Positions 24,295-32,721 of a DNA stretch of 32,827 bases are shown here, one piece after another. The DNA is taken from the NCBI GenBank assembly GCA_045587025.1, contig JAZNBK010000037.1, forward strand, positions 1 to 32,827. Direction: 5' to 3'. A model generated the notes under the pieces. The model saw only the letters and a program-made list of their open reading frames with translations, was not told the origin of the DNA and did no database searches. The position numbers and the translations under genes were made by a program. Source of the DNA: UBA1740 sp045587025 (GTDB lineage: Bacteria; Bacillota; Clostridia; Oscillospirales; CAG-272). Within the stretch, counting starts at the first letter, position 1, and every line of letters begins with the position of its first letter.

Positions 24295-24329
24295 CTCAAT
24301 ATAAACTACGTAATTAAGAGGTAATTTTA

Positions 24330-26738
24330 ATGTCCAGATATATAGAAAAAGCGCAAATGCTCGAGCTGCCCGTTATTTCGCTTCGCGGCACTTCGGCATT
24401 CCCGTCAGTCCAAATTAATTTGGAAATATCAAGAGAAGCGTCGCTTCGCGCCTTCTCCGCAATACCTGAAAGCGGTCAACTTTTTTTAACTTCCCAAAAG
24501 GATTTTGACGTCGCCGTCCCCACAGCGAAAGATTTATACAAGGTCGGGACGGTATGTAAGGTCAAACAGGTTGTTAAAAATCCGAACAATACTATCTCCG
24601 TAATGTTCGAGGGCATCTGCCGAGCAAAAACTTCCGAGATTGTAGAAAAAGACGGGTATTTGTCCGCCAAGGTAATCTGCAAAACTATCCTTGAGGAAAG
24701 CCCGTGTACTGCAAAAACGGAGGAGCTTCTGACCGAAGCAAAAAACATAATCACGTCCATTAAAAAAATTCATCCGTTAGTGACCGACGATATATACAAT
24801 TCTATGATTGCTATAAATACGGCGGGCTTCTTTTCCGACTTTGTTGCATCGGCAGTCCTTATAAATCCCAAAAATAAGCAAATACTTCTTGAATGCTTCA
24901 ATCCTATAACCCGTCTTGAAAAGCTTCTCGATATCTTAGAGGAGGAAAAGATAATTATCGGATGTGAATTTAAAATTCACCAAGAGGTACGCAGAAAGAT
25001 AGACGAGCATCAAAAGGAATTTTATCTTCGCGAGCAGATGAAATCTATCCAACAGGAATTAGGAGAGGACGCCGACGAAATTGAAGAATATCATTCGAAA
25101 ATTGAAGCAGCAAAGCTCCCCCGACTTGTCGAAGAAAAGCTCTTTAAAGAGCTGAATAAGCTCTCAAAAACACCTTTTGGCGCAGCTGAAAGCACCGTTT
25201 TGAGAAACTATCTTGACACCTGTCTCGATATTCCCTGGAACAAATTTTCGCAGGATAATTTAGATATCGGTTCGGCGAGAAAAACTCTTGAAAAGGAGCA
25301 CGAGGGACTTGATAAAATCAAAGAGCGTATGCTCGAATACATAGCGGTAAAAAAGCTTGCGCCTGACGTAAAAAATCAGATTATATGTCTCGTAGGCCCT
25401 CCCGGCGTTGGAAAAACCTCTATTGCCGCTTCTCTTGCGAGCGCTATGAAAAGAAAGTACGCGCGTATTTCCTTAGGCGGCATACGCGACGAAGCAGATA
25501 TAAGAGGCCATAGAAAGACCTACGTCGGAGCAATGCCCGGAAGAATTGTTGATTCGATAATCGAAGCAAAAACGATGAATCCCGTAATTGTTCTCGACGA
25601 AATTGACAAGCTTTGCAGAGATATACACGGCGATCCCGCCTCTGCTCTGCTCGAGGTATTAGATCCTGAGCAAAACAGATATTTCCGCGACCATTTTTTA
25701 GAGCTTCCGTTAGATCTTTCCGACTGCATCTTCATCGCTACCGCCAACACTTATGACGGAATACCCGACGCCCTGCTCGACAGAATGGAAGTAATTGAGC
25801 TTTCAACGTACACCCGTACGGAGAAATTCGCAATTGCTCAAAAGCATTTACTGCCAAAGCAGATGAAGCGTCACGGACTTAAAAAATCCACTTTCAAGAT
25901 AACTGACAATGCTTTATACGAGATAATTGATTATTATACGAGAGAGGCAGGCGTCAGAAATCTTGAAAGAGAGCTTGCTACTCTTTGCAGAAAAGCAGCC
26001 ACAAAAATAGCCGACGGAAGCAAAAAGCGTATCCTCCTTGATGAAGGCGACGTTTCTCTCTTCCTCGGAAAAAGAAAAATACTCCCCCAAACCGTTGCAA
26101 ATAACGACGAGGTTGGAGTTGTAAACGGACTTGCCTATACGGCAAGTGGCGGCGATATGCTTAAAGTAGAGGTTTCCGTATTAAACGGAACAGGCAAATT
26201 AGAGCTTACCGGCTCGCTCGGCGACGTTATGAAGGAGTCGGCAAAAATAGTTGTAAGCTATATTCGTTCTATTTCCAACGTTTTGAAAATTGATCCGACC
26301 TTCTTTGAAAAGAAAGACATTCATATTCATTTTCCGGAAGGAGCAATTCCTAAAGACGGACCTTCTGCCGGTGTTACTATGGCTTGCGCCTTAGCGAGCG
26401 CTGTCACGGGCATACCCGTAAAATCAGACGTTGCTATGACGGGTGAGATTACACTCAGAGGAAAGGTTCTTCCGATAGGCGGTCTTAAAGAAAAAACTCT
26501 CGCCGCTTATTGCGCGAAGGTAAATACCGTACTCATTCCACGTCAAAATGAAAAAGACCTCGACGAGATAGACAAGGAAGCGAGAAACAATCTTAAATTC
26601 ATTTTGTGCGACACGGGCTTGGACGTTTTGAAAAATGCTCTTACGAGCTTTCCCTCGGGAGTACACGACGAAAATATAGCTATTTCAATGAACGTTTCAC
26701 TACCAAGCGCGCAAATATCTGTTTCTCCCTGTCAATAA
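24330..26738 (+). CDS. lon: ATP-dependent protease Lon
   Basis: Lon is an AAA+ serine protease that degrades misfolded and selected regulatory proteins in the cytoplasm. The N-terminal substrate domain begins LELPVISLRGTSAFPSVQINLEI; Walker A GPPGVGKT is at about 356-363, Walker B VIVLDEIDK follows, and the protease domain has the catalytic serine in DGPSAGV (Ser679) and lysine in GGLKEKTLAA (Lys722). At 802 residues it is full length, with a short extra serine-rich C-terminal tail. AAGAGG lies eight bases before the ATG. It is transcribed divergently from infC, and heads the lon-engB run found in many bacteria. Confidence 0.98.
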   Translation: MSRYIEKAQMLELPVISLRGTSAFPSVQINLEISREASLRAFSAIPESGQLFLTSQKDFDVAVPTAKDLYKVGTVCKVKQVVKNPNNTISVMFEGICRAKTSEIVEKDGYLSAKVICKTILEESPCTAKTEELLTEAKNIITSIKKIHPLVTDDIYNSMIAINTAGFFSDFVASAVLINPKNKQILLECFNPITRLEKLLDILEEEKIIIGCEFKIHQEVRRKIDEHQKEFYLREQMKSIQQELGEDADEIEEYHSKIEAAKLPRLVEEKLFKELNKLSKTPFGAAESTVLRNYLDTCLDIPWNKFSQDNLDIGSARKTLEKEHEGLDKIKERMLEYIAVKKLAPDVKNQIICLVGPPGVGKTSIAASLASAMKRKYARISLGGIRDEADIRGHRKTYVGAMPGRIVDSIIEAKTMNPVIVLDEIDKLCRDIHGDPASALLEVLDPEQNRYFRDHFLELPLDLSDCIFIATANTYDGIPDALLDRMEVIELSTYTRTEKFAIAQKHLLPKQMKRHGLKKSTFKITDNALYEIIDYYTREAGVRNLERELATLCRKAATKIADGSKKRILLDEGDVSLFLGKRKILPQTVANNDEVGVVNGLAYTASGGDMLKVEVSVLNGTGKLELTGSLGDVMKESAKIVVSYIRSISNVLKIDPTFFEKKDIHIHFPEGAIPKDGPSAGVTMACALASAVTGIPVKSDVAMTGEITLRGKVLPIGGLKEKTLAAYCAKVNTVLIPRQNEKDLDEIDKEARNNLKFILCDTGLDVLKNALTSFPSGVHDENIAISMNVSLPSAQISVSPCQ

Positions 26739-26758
26739 TAACTAATAAAGGATAAAAG

Positions 26759-27361
26759 ATGAACGTAAATACCAATAATGTTTCCCTAAAGGTAAGCGCA
26801 GGGCAAAAAAAGCAGTTCCCTCACGACGTGCGACCCCAGATTGCGTTTTCTGGTCGATCGAACGTAGGAAAAAGCTCGCTTATCAACACTCTGCTCGGCA
26901 GAAAAGCGCTCGCCAGAGTCAGCTCTGCGCCCGGAAAAACAATAACCATAAATTTCTACGACGTCGACAAAAAGCTTTATTTCGTAGACCTTCCCGGCTA
27001 CGGATACGCAAAGCGCTCTTTCGATAGCAAGCTTGCCTGGTCTACGTTGACTGAGGAGTATTTTGTCAATAATCCCGACAAGGATCTGTTGAAGTTAGTA
27101 ATTCAGCTTATTGATATAAGGCACGGGCCTACCGACGACGATATAAATATGATAAATTGGCTAATCGATACCGATACCCCTTTTATCGTCGTCGCAACAA
27201 AATCCGACAAGCTCAGCAAAACTGCCCTGCAAAAAGCCGTTTCAGATATCGAAAATGAATTTTTCCTTGGCACAGATATTCATATTTTGCCTTTTTCCTC
27301 GGTGACGCGAGACGGAAAAAATCAGCTTTGGAACGAGATTTTCTCACATATCGAGAAATAA
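26759..27361 (+). CDS. engB: ribosome biogenesis GTPase EngB (YsxC)
   Basis: EngB/YsxC is an essential GTPase that aids late 50S subunit assembly. The 200-residue protein shows G1 GRSNVGKSS (residues 32-40), SSAPGKTITINFY (G2), VDLPGYGYAKRS (G3) and ATKSDKLSK (G4), with a final PFSSVTRDGKNQLW (G5 region). The RSNVGKSSLIN and DLPGYGYA forms are specific to EngB. AAAGGA precedes the ATG. It follows lon by 20 bases, a conserved neighbourhood in Firmicutes. Confidence 0.97.
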   Translation: MNVNTNNVSLKVSAGQKKQFPHDVRPQIAFSGRSNVGKSSLINTLLGRKALARVSSAPGKTITINFYDVDKKLYFVDLPGYGYAKRSFDSKLAWSTLTEEYFVNNPDKDLLKLVIQLIDIRHGPTDDDINMINWLIDTDTPFIVVATKSDKLSKTALQKAVSDIENEFFLGTDIHILPFSSVTRDGKNQLWNEIFSHIEK

Positions 27362-27376
27362 ACGGAGAAATTTACA

Positions 27377-28075
27377 ATGGAAAAAATACTACTCTATATG
27401 ATAAATACTCCGCAAATGATTGATTTAATTTTATCTATTCCGGCAGTGTTGATAGCGCTTACCTTCCACGAGGTTTCTCATGGTTATATGGCTTACCGTT
27501 TAGGCGATCCTACCGCAAGAAGTCTCGGACGCCTTTCCCTTAACCCTTTGCACCATCTGGACCCTATCGGCTCAATTTGCTTGCTTTTATTCCGTTTTGG
27601 ATGGGCAAGGCCGGTTCCGATAAACTCACGTTATTTTAAAAAACCGAGAAGAGATATGGCCCTGACCGCTCTTTCAGGACCTGTGGCAAATTTAATTCTT
27701 TCGTTTGTTAGCTTGTTTTTTTATTTTTTCTTTCAGTGGGCAATATTCCGTATGGTTGGCACTTCGGAATTATCCGATTTCGCAGCTAAATTTATTGCGT
27801 ATTTTATAAGGTTTTTATCAGCAAGCCACATTTTGAATCTTTCACTCTGCATATTTAATCTAATTCCGATACCGCCTCTCGACGGTTCAAGAATTTTATA
27901 CGTATTCTTGCCGCCTAAGTATTATTTTGGCATTATGAAATACGAACGCTTAATTGCAGTTGCTTTATTTCTTGCGCTGAGCTTCGGATTTTTAGACGGC
28001 CCGCTTTTGCATATCACGTCCGCTTTATCGAACGGAATGATGCGCATTATAAATCTCATACCCTTTAATTTTTGA
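27377..28075 (+). CDS. site-2 protease family (M50) membrane metalloprotease
   Basis: A 232-residue integral membrane protein with about five or six hydrophobic segments. The zinc motif FHEVSH (HExxH, His31-Glu32-His35) is within the first helix, then NPLHHLDPIG, ALSGPVANL and the downstream IPIPPLDGSRIL aspartate (near residue 170), which supplies the third metal ligand. This is the compact YwhC-type branch of the site-2 proteases, without a PDZ domain. The substrate is unknown. GGAG lies nine bases before the ATG. This family is often found beside scpA in Firmicutes, as here, 16 bases upstream. Confidence 0.93.
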   Translation: MEKILLYMINTPQMIDLILSIPAVLIALTFHEVSHGYMAYRLGDPTARSLGRLSLNPLHHLDPIGSICLLLFRFGWARPVPINSRYFKKPRRDMALTALSGPVANLILSFVSLFFYFFFQWAIFRMVGTSELSDFAAKFIAYFIRFLSASHILNLSLCIFNLIPIPPLDGSRILYVFLPPKYYFGIMKYERLIAVALFLALSFGFLDGPLLHITSALSNGMMRIINLIPFNF

Positions 28076-28091
28076 TTAACAAGGAGCGCCC

Positions 28092-28913
28092 ATGGAGGAC
28101 TTAAGCTACAAATTAGATCAATATGAAGGTCCTTTAGACCTTCTTCTATCATTGATTGCAAAAAACAAGGTAAATATTATTGATATTTCGATATCCGAGA
28201 TATGCGACCAATATATTCAGTACATAGAAGAAGCAAGAAAAATGGATTTGGAGATAGCGAGCGAGTTCATAACCATGGCAAGCGAGCTTATGCTCCTGAA
28301 GAGCAGAATTTTGCTTCCAAAGGAAGATGACGACGAGGGCGACCCGCGTGAAATGCTTATTGATACCCTTTTGTTATATCAAAAAGCAAAGGAAGCGGCA
28401 AAGGAGCTTAAACCGCTTTACGAAGAATACTTTGGACGTATGATTAAGGATGAGGACGAAATTCCTCCCGAAAAGGGTTTTCCTCTCGGGCTAAATCCCT
28501 CCCTGCTTTCAAGCGCACTCAACAGTATGCTCAACAGATTAAAGCTGGAAGATCGTGCTCCTGAAAAATACATTTCCCCGCTTATAAAAACAAAAGTAGT
28601 AAATGTCGAAGAAAAAATAGAGCAGATAATCGACACGCTCAATATTCAAGGAAGCGCTTCTCTGTTTTTCCTGCTTAAGAACTCTGAAAGCAGACCTGAG
28701 CTTCTCGCTACGTTTATGGGAATTCTTGAGCTTATAAAGCTTCAGCGAATATTGATTTGCTCTCCTTTCAATGACGAAAACGAAGGCGATGAAATTTCTG
28801 ATTATGAAACAAAAGACGAAGATTGGATGACGTTAAGCTTTGAAATAAATCCAAATTATTCTCCATTAACAGAAGAAAGTGAAAATAAAGAAGATGACCA
28901 CTCAAACGAATGA
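28092..28913 (+). CDS. scpA: segregation and condensation protein A
   Basis: ScpA is the kleisin that bridges the SMC heads and binds ScpB. The N-terminal YEGPLDLLLSLIAKNKVNIIDISISEICDQYIQYI is the family signature, followed by ASEFITMASELMLLKSRILLP; a variable acidic linker leads to the C-terminal winged-helix segment FFLLKNSESRPELLATFMGILELIKLQRI. At 273 residues it is typical. AAGGAG is five bases upstream. A strongly acidic tail of about 40 residues overlaps the start of scpB. SMC, its partner, is encoded about 14 kb away on the other strand. Confidence 0.97.
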   Translation: MEDLSYKLDQYEGPLDLLLSLIAKNKVNIIDISISEICDQYIQYIEEARKMDLEIASEFITMASELMLLKSRILLPKEDDDEGDPREMLIDTLLLYQKAKEAAKELKPLYEEYFGRMIKDEDEIPPEKGFPLGLNPSLLSSALNSMLNRLKLEDRAPEKYISPLIKTKVVNVEEKIEQIIDTLNIQGSASLFFLLKNSESRPELLATFMGILELIKLQRILICSPFNDENEGDEISDYETKDEDWMTLSFEINPNYSPLTEESENKEDDHSNE

Positions 28914-29589
28914 AACAATTGAAAATTCAATGGAAAACGAAAAAGCCAAGGTGTGCTTTGAGCAAGCGCTTGAAGCCGTGCTTTTTGCCGCAGGACATCC
29001 TGTAACCTATGAACAGCTCTCAAACGTATTTGAAATTGAAAAAAACGAGCTGATATCGCGTATAAAAGCGTATGCTGAAATATACAATAATTCCAGCGAA
29101 ATTCCAAGAGGCGTAATTCTTTTGACTTATGAAAAGGAATGTCAGCTATGTACGAAGGCGGAATATATTTCATATATACGCGAAGCGCTTGGAATTAAAC
29201 GAAGCGGAAATCTCTCAAATTCATCTATCGAAACTCTCGCTATAATCGCCTATAATCAGCCCGTAACGAGATCATACGTAGACACCGTAAGAGGAGTTGA
29301 CAGCTCTTATTCCGTATCTTCCCTGCTCGAAAGAGGTCTTATAGAGGCAAAAGGCAGATTGGATGCGCCAGGACGTCCTATGCTATACGGCACATCGTCA
29401 AACTTTTTGCGCTGCTTTGGACTCAGCTCGCTTTCAGAGCTACCCGGCATTAATTCGGAAGAGATGTCCGAGCTTATTTCGAGAATGGAAGACAAGATTG
29501 GATTTATGCCTGACAAAAATCAGATAACGCTCGACGACGTTATAAACGAATCTATCGAAGAAAAAGAACAGGAAGCAAACAACGAATAA
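28894..29589 (+). CDS. scpB: segregation and condensation protein B
   Basis: ScpB dimers bind ScpA in the SMC complex. The two winged-helix domains are visible: LEAVLFAAGHPVTYEQLSNVF, then the RSGNLSNSSIETLAIIAYNQPVTRSYVDTVRGVDSS block, RGLIEAKGRLDAPGRPMLYGTSSNFLRCFGL and LSELPGI. The start is uncertain: the ATG at 28894 overlaps scpA by 20 bases; a GTG at 28879 and an ATG at 28930 are alternatives, and none has a strong ribosome binding site, so translation is probably coupled to scpA. The conserved part begins near MENEKAKVCFEQAL, compatible with all three. Confidence 0.95.
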   Translation: MTTQTNETIENSMENEKAKVCFEQALEAVLFAAGHPVTYEQLSNVFEIEKNELISRIKAYAEIYNNSSEIPRGVILLTYEKECQLCTKAEYISYIREALGIKRSGNLSNSSIETLAIIAYNQPVTRSYVDTVRGVDSSYSVSSLLERGLIEAKGRLDAPGRPMLYGTSSNFLRCFGLSSLSELPGINSEEMSELISRMEDKIGFMPDKNQITLDDVINESIEEKEQEANNE

Positions 29590-29637
29590 TATCTCGTATT
29601 TTACAAAAAGGCAGTTAAAACAAAAGGAGGGATAGGT

Positions 29638-30285
29638 ACGAAAATTTTTTCAATTATTATACTTATACTCTTCTCTTTGCTTATCGCGCCGATAAAGGTA
29701 CGAATAAGATACATCTCGGAGCCGAACGTCTATTTCAGATATTTGTTCTTTAAATATACGGTTCTGCCTGAAAAGAAACAACGAAAAGACGGTTTTTTTA
29801 AAAAGTTTATAAAGAAAATCTTACCAAAAAAGCACAAGAAAAAGAAAAAAACGGCAGAAGTTGAAGCGAGCGATAAAAAGTCAGAACGCTCTATCTCCGA
29901 TATGCTCGATTTTTTAAGCTATATCACCGATTTTCTGCGGCATATCTTAAAGGGATTTTTTAAGAGGTTGAAAATCAAGGTTGCGAAAATCAACATAACC
30001 GTTGCGACAGGAGATGCCGCAAAAACAGCCATTATGTATGGCGTTACTTCTCAAGCCGTCTCCTATCTATTGGAAATTTTATCTAACGTAACGAACCTCA
30101 AACGCTCTTTTAAGAGTGAAATTAACGTTCTTTCCGATTTCATATCGGACGAATCCAAAATGGAGCTCGACATTAAGCTTTATTATCGACCTATCTGGGC
30201 AATCGGACTTTTATTTTCTACCTTAATACACGTTATGAAAAAGCCGCACAAGAAAAAATCAAATGTGAAAAATAATAATTTATAA
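29638..30285 (+). CDS. DUF2953 (YtfI-like) membrane protein, apparent ACG start
   Basis: The protein has one N-terminal membrane helix (IFSIIILILFSLLIAPIKV), a YFRYLFFKYTVLP motif, a very lysine-rich middle and a C-terminal YYRPIWAIGLLFSTLIHVM helix, as in DUF2953 proteins such as B. subtilis YtfI, which is paired with YtfJ as here. A perfect AGGAGG (29625-29630) is seven bases before an ACG codon, where a start is expected. No in-frame ATG, GTG, TTG or CTG lies between the scpB stop and a TTG at 29677, which would lose most of the helix and has no ribosome binding site. Translation therefore either starts at ACG or the start has been mutated. Function is unknown; a sporulation link is inferred from the neighbour. 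Confidence 0.75.
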   Translation, partial: TKIFSIIILILFSLLIAPIKVRIRYISEPNVYFRYLFFKYTVLPEKKQRKDGFFKKFIKKILPKKHKKKKKTAEVEASDKKSERSISDMLDFLSYITDFLRHILKGFFKRLKIKVAKINITVATGDAAKTAIMYGVTSQAVSYLLEILSNVTNLKRSFKSEINVLSDFISDESKMELDIKLYYRPIWAIGLLFSTLIHVMKKPHKKKSNVKNNNL

Positions 30286-30302
30286 AACGGAGGAAATTAT
30301 AA

Positions 30303-30734
30303 ATGTCAGAAAACAAATTGACCGATATAATCGGTACTTCCCTCGAAAAAATTAAGGAATTTGCGGGTGCTGAAACCGTCGTCGGCTCTCCTATAAGCGC
30401 AGGAAAGGTTACGATTATTCCTATCTCAAAAATCAGTATGGGCTTTGCTTCGGGCGGAATTGACTACAATGCAAAAAACAAATCAAAAGAAGCTTCTGGC
30501 ACGAAGGCGACCAATTTCGGAGGCGGCGGCGGAACAGGCGTTAACGTAACTCCCGTTGCTTTCCTCGTCGTTCACGCAGACGGCAGAGTTGAGGTTCTGC
30601 CTATTGTAAACGACGCTAACGATTCAGTCGAAAAAATCACGTCGCTTATCGAACGTTCCCCTGAAATTCTGCAAAGATTAAAAGACGTGTTTAAACGAAA
30701 GGATAAGGATGCAGACGACACTTCTGCCGAATAA
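30303..30734 (+). CDS. ytfJ: sporulation protein YtfJ (GerW family)
   Basis: The 143-residue protein has the GerW/YtfJ layout: an N-terminal helix, VVGSPISAGKVTIIPISKISMGFASGGIDY, a glycine-rich FGGGGGTGVNVTPVAFLVV loop and DGRVEVLPIV. In B. subtilis the relative is a forespore protein needed for efficient germination with some nutrients; biochemical activity is not known. The family also occurs in non-sporulating Clostridia, so it is suggestive rather than proof of sporulation. GGAGG is nine bases before the ATG, and the gene follows the DUF2953 gene by 17 bases. Confidence 0.92.
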   Translation: MSENKLTDIIGTSLEKIKEFAGAETVVGSPISAGKVTIIPISKISMGFASGGIDYNAKNKSKEASGTKATNFGGGGGTGVNVTPVAFLVVHADGRVEVLPIVNDANDSVEKITSLIERSPEILQRLKDVFKRKDKDADDTSAE

Positions 30735-30751
30735 TAAGACCAGTTAAAAAC

Positions 30752-30828
30752 AGAATCTCCTATATTTTCTTGAATATTTTAACGCGCCAAAACGCAAATT
30801 ATAATTGATTAAATATATAGGAGATTTT
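30752..30828 (+). promoter_or_regulatory. 12-bp inverted repeat enclosing a -10 box and masking the dac ribosome binding site
   Basis: AATCTCCTATAT (30754-30765) is the exact reverse complement of ATATAGGAGATT (30815-30826); one more A-U and one G-U pair extend it outward. The right arm covers the GGAGA that serves the carboxypeptidase gene. The 49-base loop contains a perfect TATAAT at 30800-30805 with no good -35. Transcripts started there (near 30812) would lack the left arm, while transcripts running through from ytfJ could fold and hide the ribosome binding site. Confidence 0.6.
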
Positions 30829-30832
30829 AATT

Positions 30833-31945
30833 TTGTTTAAGTTTTATAAATTTACGTCTTTAATACTTATTTTTGTTTTATTACTTCCCTTCACCTCGAG
30901 CGCGGCAAGCAATAATAGCGACTCTTTTCCGCTCTCCGCCCAGCACGCCTGTCTTTATATACCCAAGGCGGATATATCTATATATGGGAAATCGGCAAAC
31001 GAAAGGCACGCAATGGCGAGCACCACAAAAATTATGACGGCGCTAATAGCGCTCGAAAACTGCGAGCTCGACAGAGTCGTGACTATTTCTCCCATTGCGG
31101 TAGGCATAGAGGGCTCCTCGATTTATCTTAAAGCAGGCGATAAATACTACATGGAGGATCTTTTGTTTGCCCTTTTGCTTCAAAGCGCAAACGACGTCGC
31201 CACAGCTATCGCCATTGAAGTTGGCGGCAGCGTCGAGGGCTTCGTTGCTCTGATGAACAAAAAAGCGGATGAAATGGGGCTTAAAGACACTCATTTTGAA
31301 AATCCGCACGGGCTCGACGGAAAGGAGCATTACACCACCGCCTACGAGCTCGCCCTAATCACAGCCGAAGCGCTGAAAAATCCAAAATTCAAATCTATTG
31401 TTGGCACTTACAAAAAAACGATATCAACTATTGACGGAAGTAGCAAGATAACCGTTGTAAACCATAATAAAATGCTTCTTCTATATGAGGACGCAATAGG
31501 GGTTAAGACCGGATTTACAAAAAAAACAGGCAGATGCTTGGTTTCTGCTGCGGAACGAGACGGACTTACCTTAATTTCAGTTACCTTAAACGCATCAGAC
31601 GACTGGGATGACCACAGAAAATTATTGGATTACGGATTTGAAAAATACGAAAACAGAATTCTTGCGTCGAAGGACGAAATCAACTTTGAGCTTCCCGTAA
31701 TTAACGGCACTTTAGCGACAGTTAACTGTTCAAACAAAGAGGATGTATCGCTTATTATAAAACGAGATACCCCAGAGGCAAAGAAAATCACCGAAATGAA
31801 CCGATTCGTAATAGCTCCGATAAAAAAAGGAGATATTCTCGGCTACACGCACTTTGAAATTGACGGAAAAATCGTCGCTTCCACACCTATCTATGCAAAT
31901 CAAGATATACCTGATATCAAATATAAAAAAGGACTTTTCAGATAA
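30833..31945 (+). CDS. D-alanyl-D-alanine carboxypeptidase (DacA/DacF type)
   Basis: This penicillin-binding protein trims the terminal D-alanine of peptidoglycan stem peptides outside the membrane. A signal peptide (about 1-25, ending TSSAAS) precedes the S11 peptidase domain with STTK (63-66), SAN (118-120) and KTG (225-227), followed by a C-terminal beta-domain. At 370 residues it lacks an obvious amphipathic membrane anchor beyond the last residues. Translation starts at TTG, eight bases after GGAGA; no ATG fits. The position after scpAB-ytfJ resembles DacF/DacB-type sporulation enzymes, but a vegetative role is equally possible. Confidence 0.92.
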   Translation: MFKFYKFTSLILIFVLLLPFTSSAASNNSDSFPLSAQHACLYIPKADISIYGKSANERHAMASTTKIMTALIALENCELDRVVTISPIAVGIEGSSIYLKAGDKYYMEDLLFALLLQSANDVATAIAIEVGGSVEGFVALMNKKADEMGLKDTHFENPHGLDGKEHYTTAYELALITAEALKNPKFKSIVGTYKKTISTIDGSSKITVVNHNKMLLLYEDAIGVKTGFTKKTGRCLVSAAERDGLTLISVTLNASDDWDDHRKLLDYGFEKYENRILASKDEINFELPVINGTLATVNCSNKEDVSLIIKRDTPEAKKITEMNRFVIAPIKKGDILGYTHFEIDGKIVASTPIYANQDIPDIKYKKGLFR

Positions 31946-31965
31946 TACTATCTGACGGTAAAACC

Positions 31966-32721
31966 ATGCCTAAAAAAACAGAACTTATACGACTTCAAAA
32001 ATTTTTCAGTGACTGCGGTATTATGTCGAGACGCGCAGCCGAAGCGGAAATATCCGCAAAAAAAGTTAAAGTAAACGGCGAGATAGCCACTATTGGAACA
32101 AAAATTAATCCCCATAAGGACACAGTCGTCTATATGGGCAAGCAAATAAAGCCGAGGGTGAAAAATGACTTCATCTATATAATGATGAATAAGCCCCGCG
32201 GCTACATAACCAGCACTACCGATCCGCACGGCAGGAAATGCGTCACCGACCTGCTTGACGGCGTTGAAGAACGGGTATACCCTATCGGCCGTCTCGATAT
32301 GTGCTCTGAGGGAATTATTCTTTTAACGAACGACGGCGCTCTTGCGAATCGCCTAACGCATCCAAAGCATTCAATTCCAAAGATATACCGTGTCAAAGTA
32401 GACGCGCAGATTACCGAAAGCCAACTCGAAACCTTGCGCTCCGAGCTTGTCATCGACGACTACAAGATACAGCCCGTCCAGGTCGACGTGACCGATATAG
32501 ACGAGAGCGGAACGGTTCTAAAAATGACTTTATTTGAAGGCAGAAATCGACAAATCAGAAAAATGTGCGAAGCTGCAGGTCTAACGGTTAAAAGACTTTC
32601 ACGCGTTTCGATAGGCAATCTCAAGCTTGACGGGCTCCCCGTAGGTAAGTGGCGTTACCTTGAGAAGCACGAGGTTGATTACCTCTATAAAGCAACCAAG
32701 GAGAAGGACGTCAATGTTTAA
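31966..32721 (+). CDS. rluB: pseudouridine synthase RluB/RsuA family
   Basis: The 251-residue protein has an N-terminal S4 RNA-binding domain (IRLQKFFSDCGIMSRRAAEAEI...KVKVNGE) and a pseudouridine synthase domain with MMNKPRGYITSTTDPHGR, catalytic Asp111 in GRLDMCSEGIILLTNDG and EGRNRQIRKMCEA. These motifs fit RluB, which modifies 23S rRNA near position 2605 (E. coli numbering), although RsuA-like action on 16S rRNA cannot be excluded by eye. The ribosome binding site is weak. It follows the carboxypeptidase by 20 bases; scpAB followed by rluB is a common Firmicutes arrangement. Confidence 0.94.
   Translation: MPKKTELIRLQKFFSDCGIMSRRAAEAEISAKKVKVNGEIATIGTKINPHKDTVVYMGKQIKPRVKNDFIYIMMNKPRGYITSTTDPHGRKCVTDLLDGVEERVYPIGRLDMCSEGIILLTNDGALANRLTHPKHSIPKIYRVKVDAQITESQLETLRSELVIDDYKIQPVQVDVTDIDESGTVLKMTLFEGRNRQIRKMCEAAGLTVKRLSRVSIGNLKLDGLPVGKWRYLEKHEVDYLYKATKEKDVNV

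Noticed and set aside
24230..24329. CIRCE or CtsR operator upstream of lon
   Set aside because: No TTAGCACTC/GAGTGCTAA arms and no GGTCAAA heptad repeats are visible; only the spacing of a six-base inverted repeat is similar.
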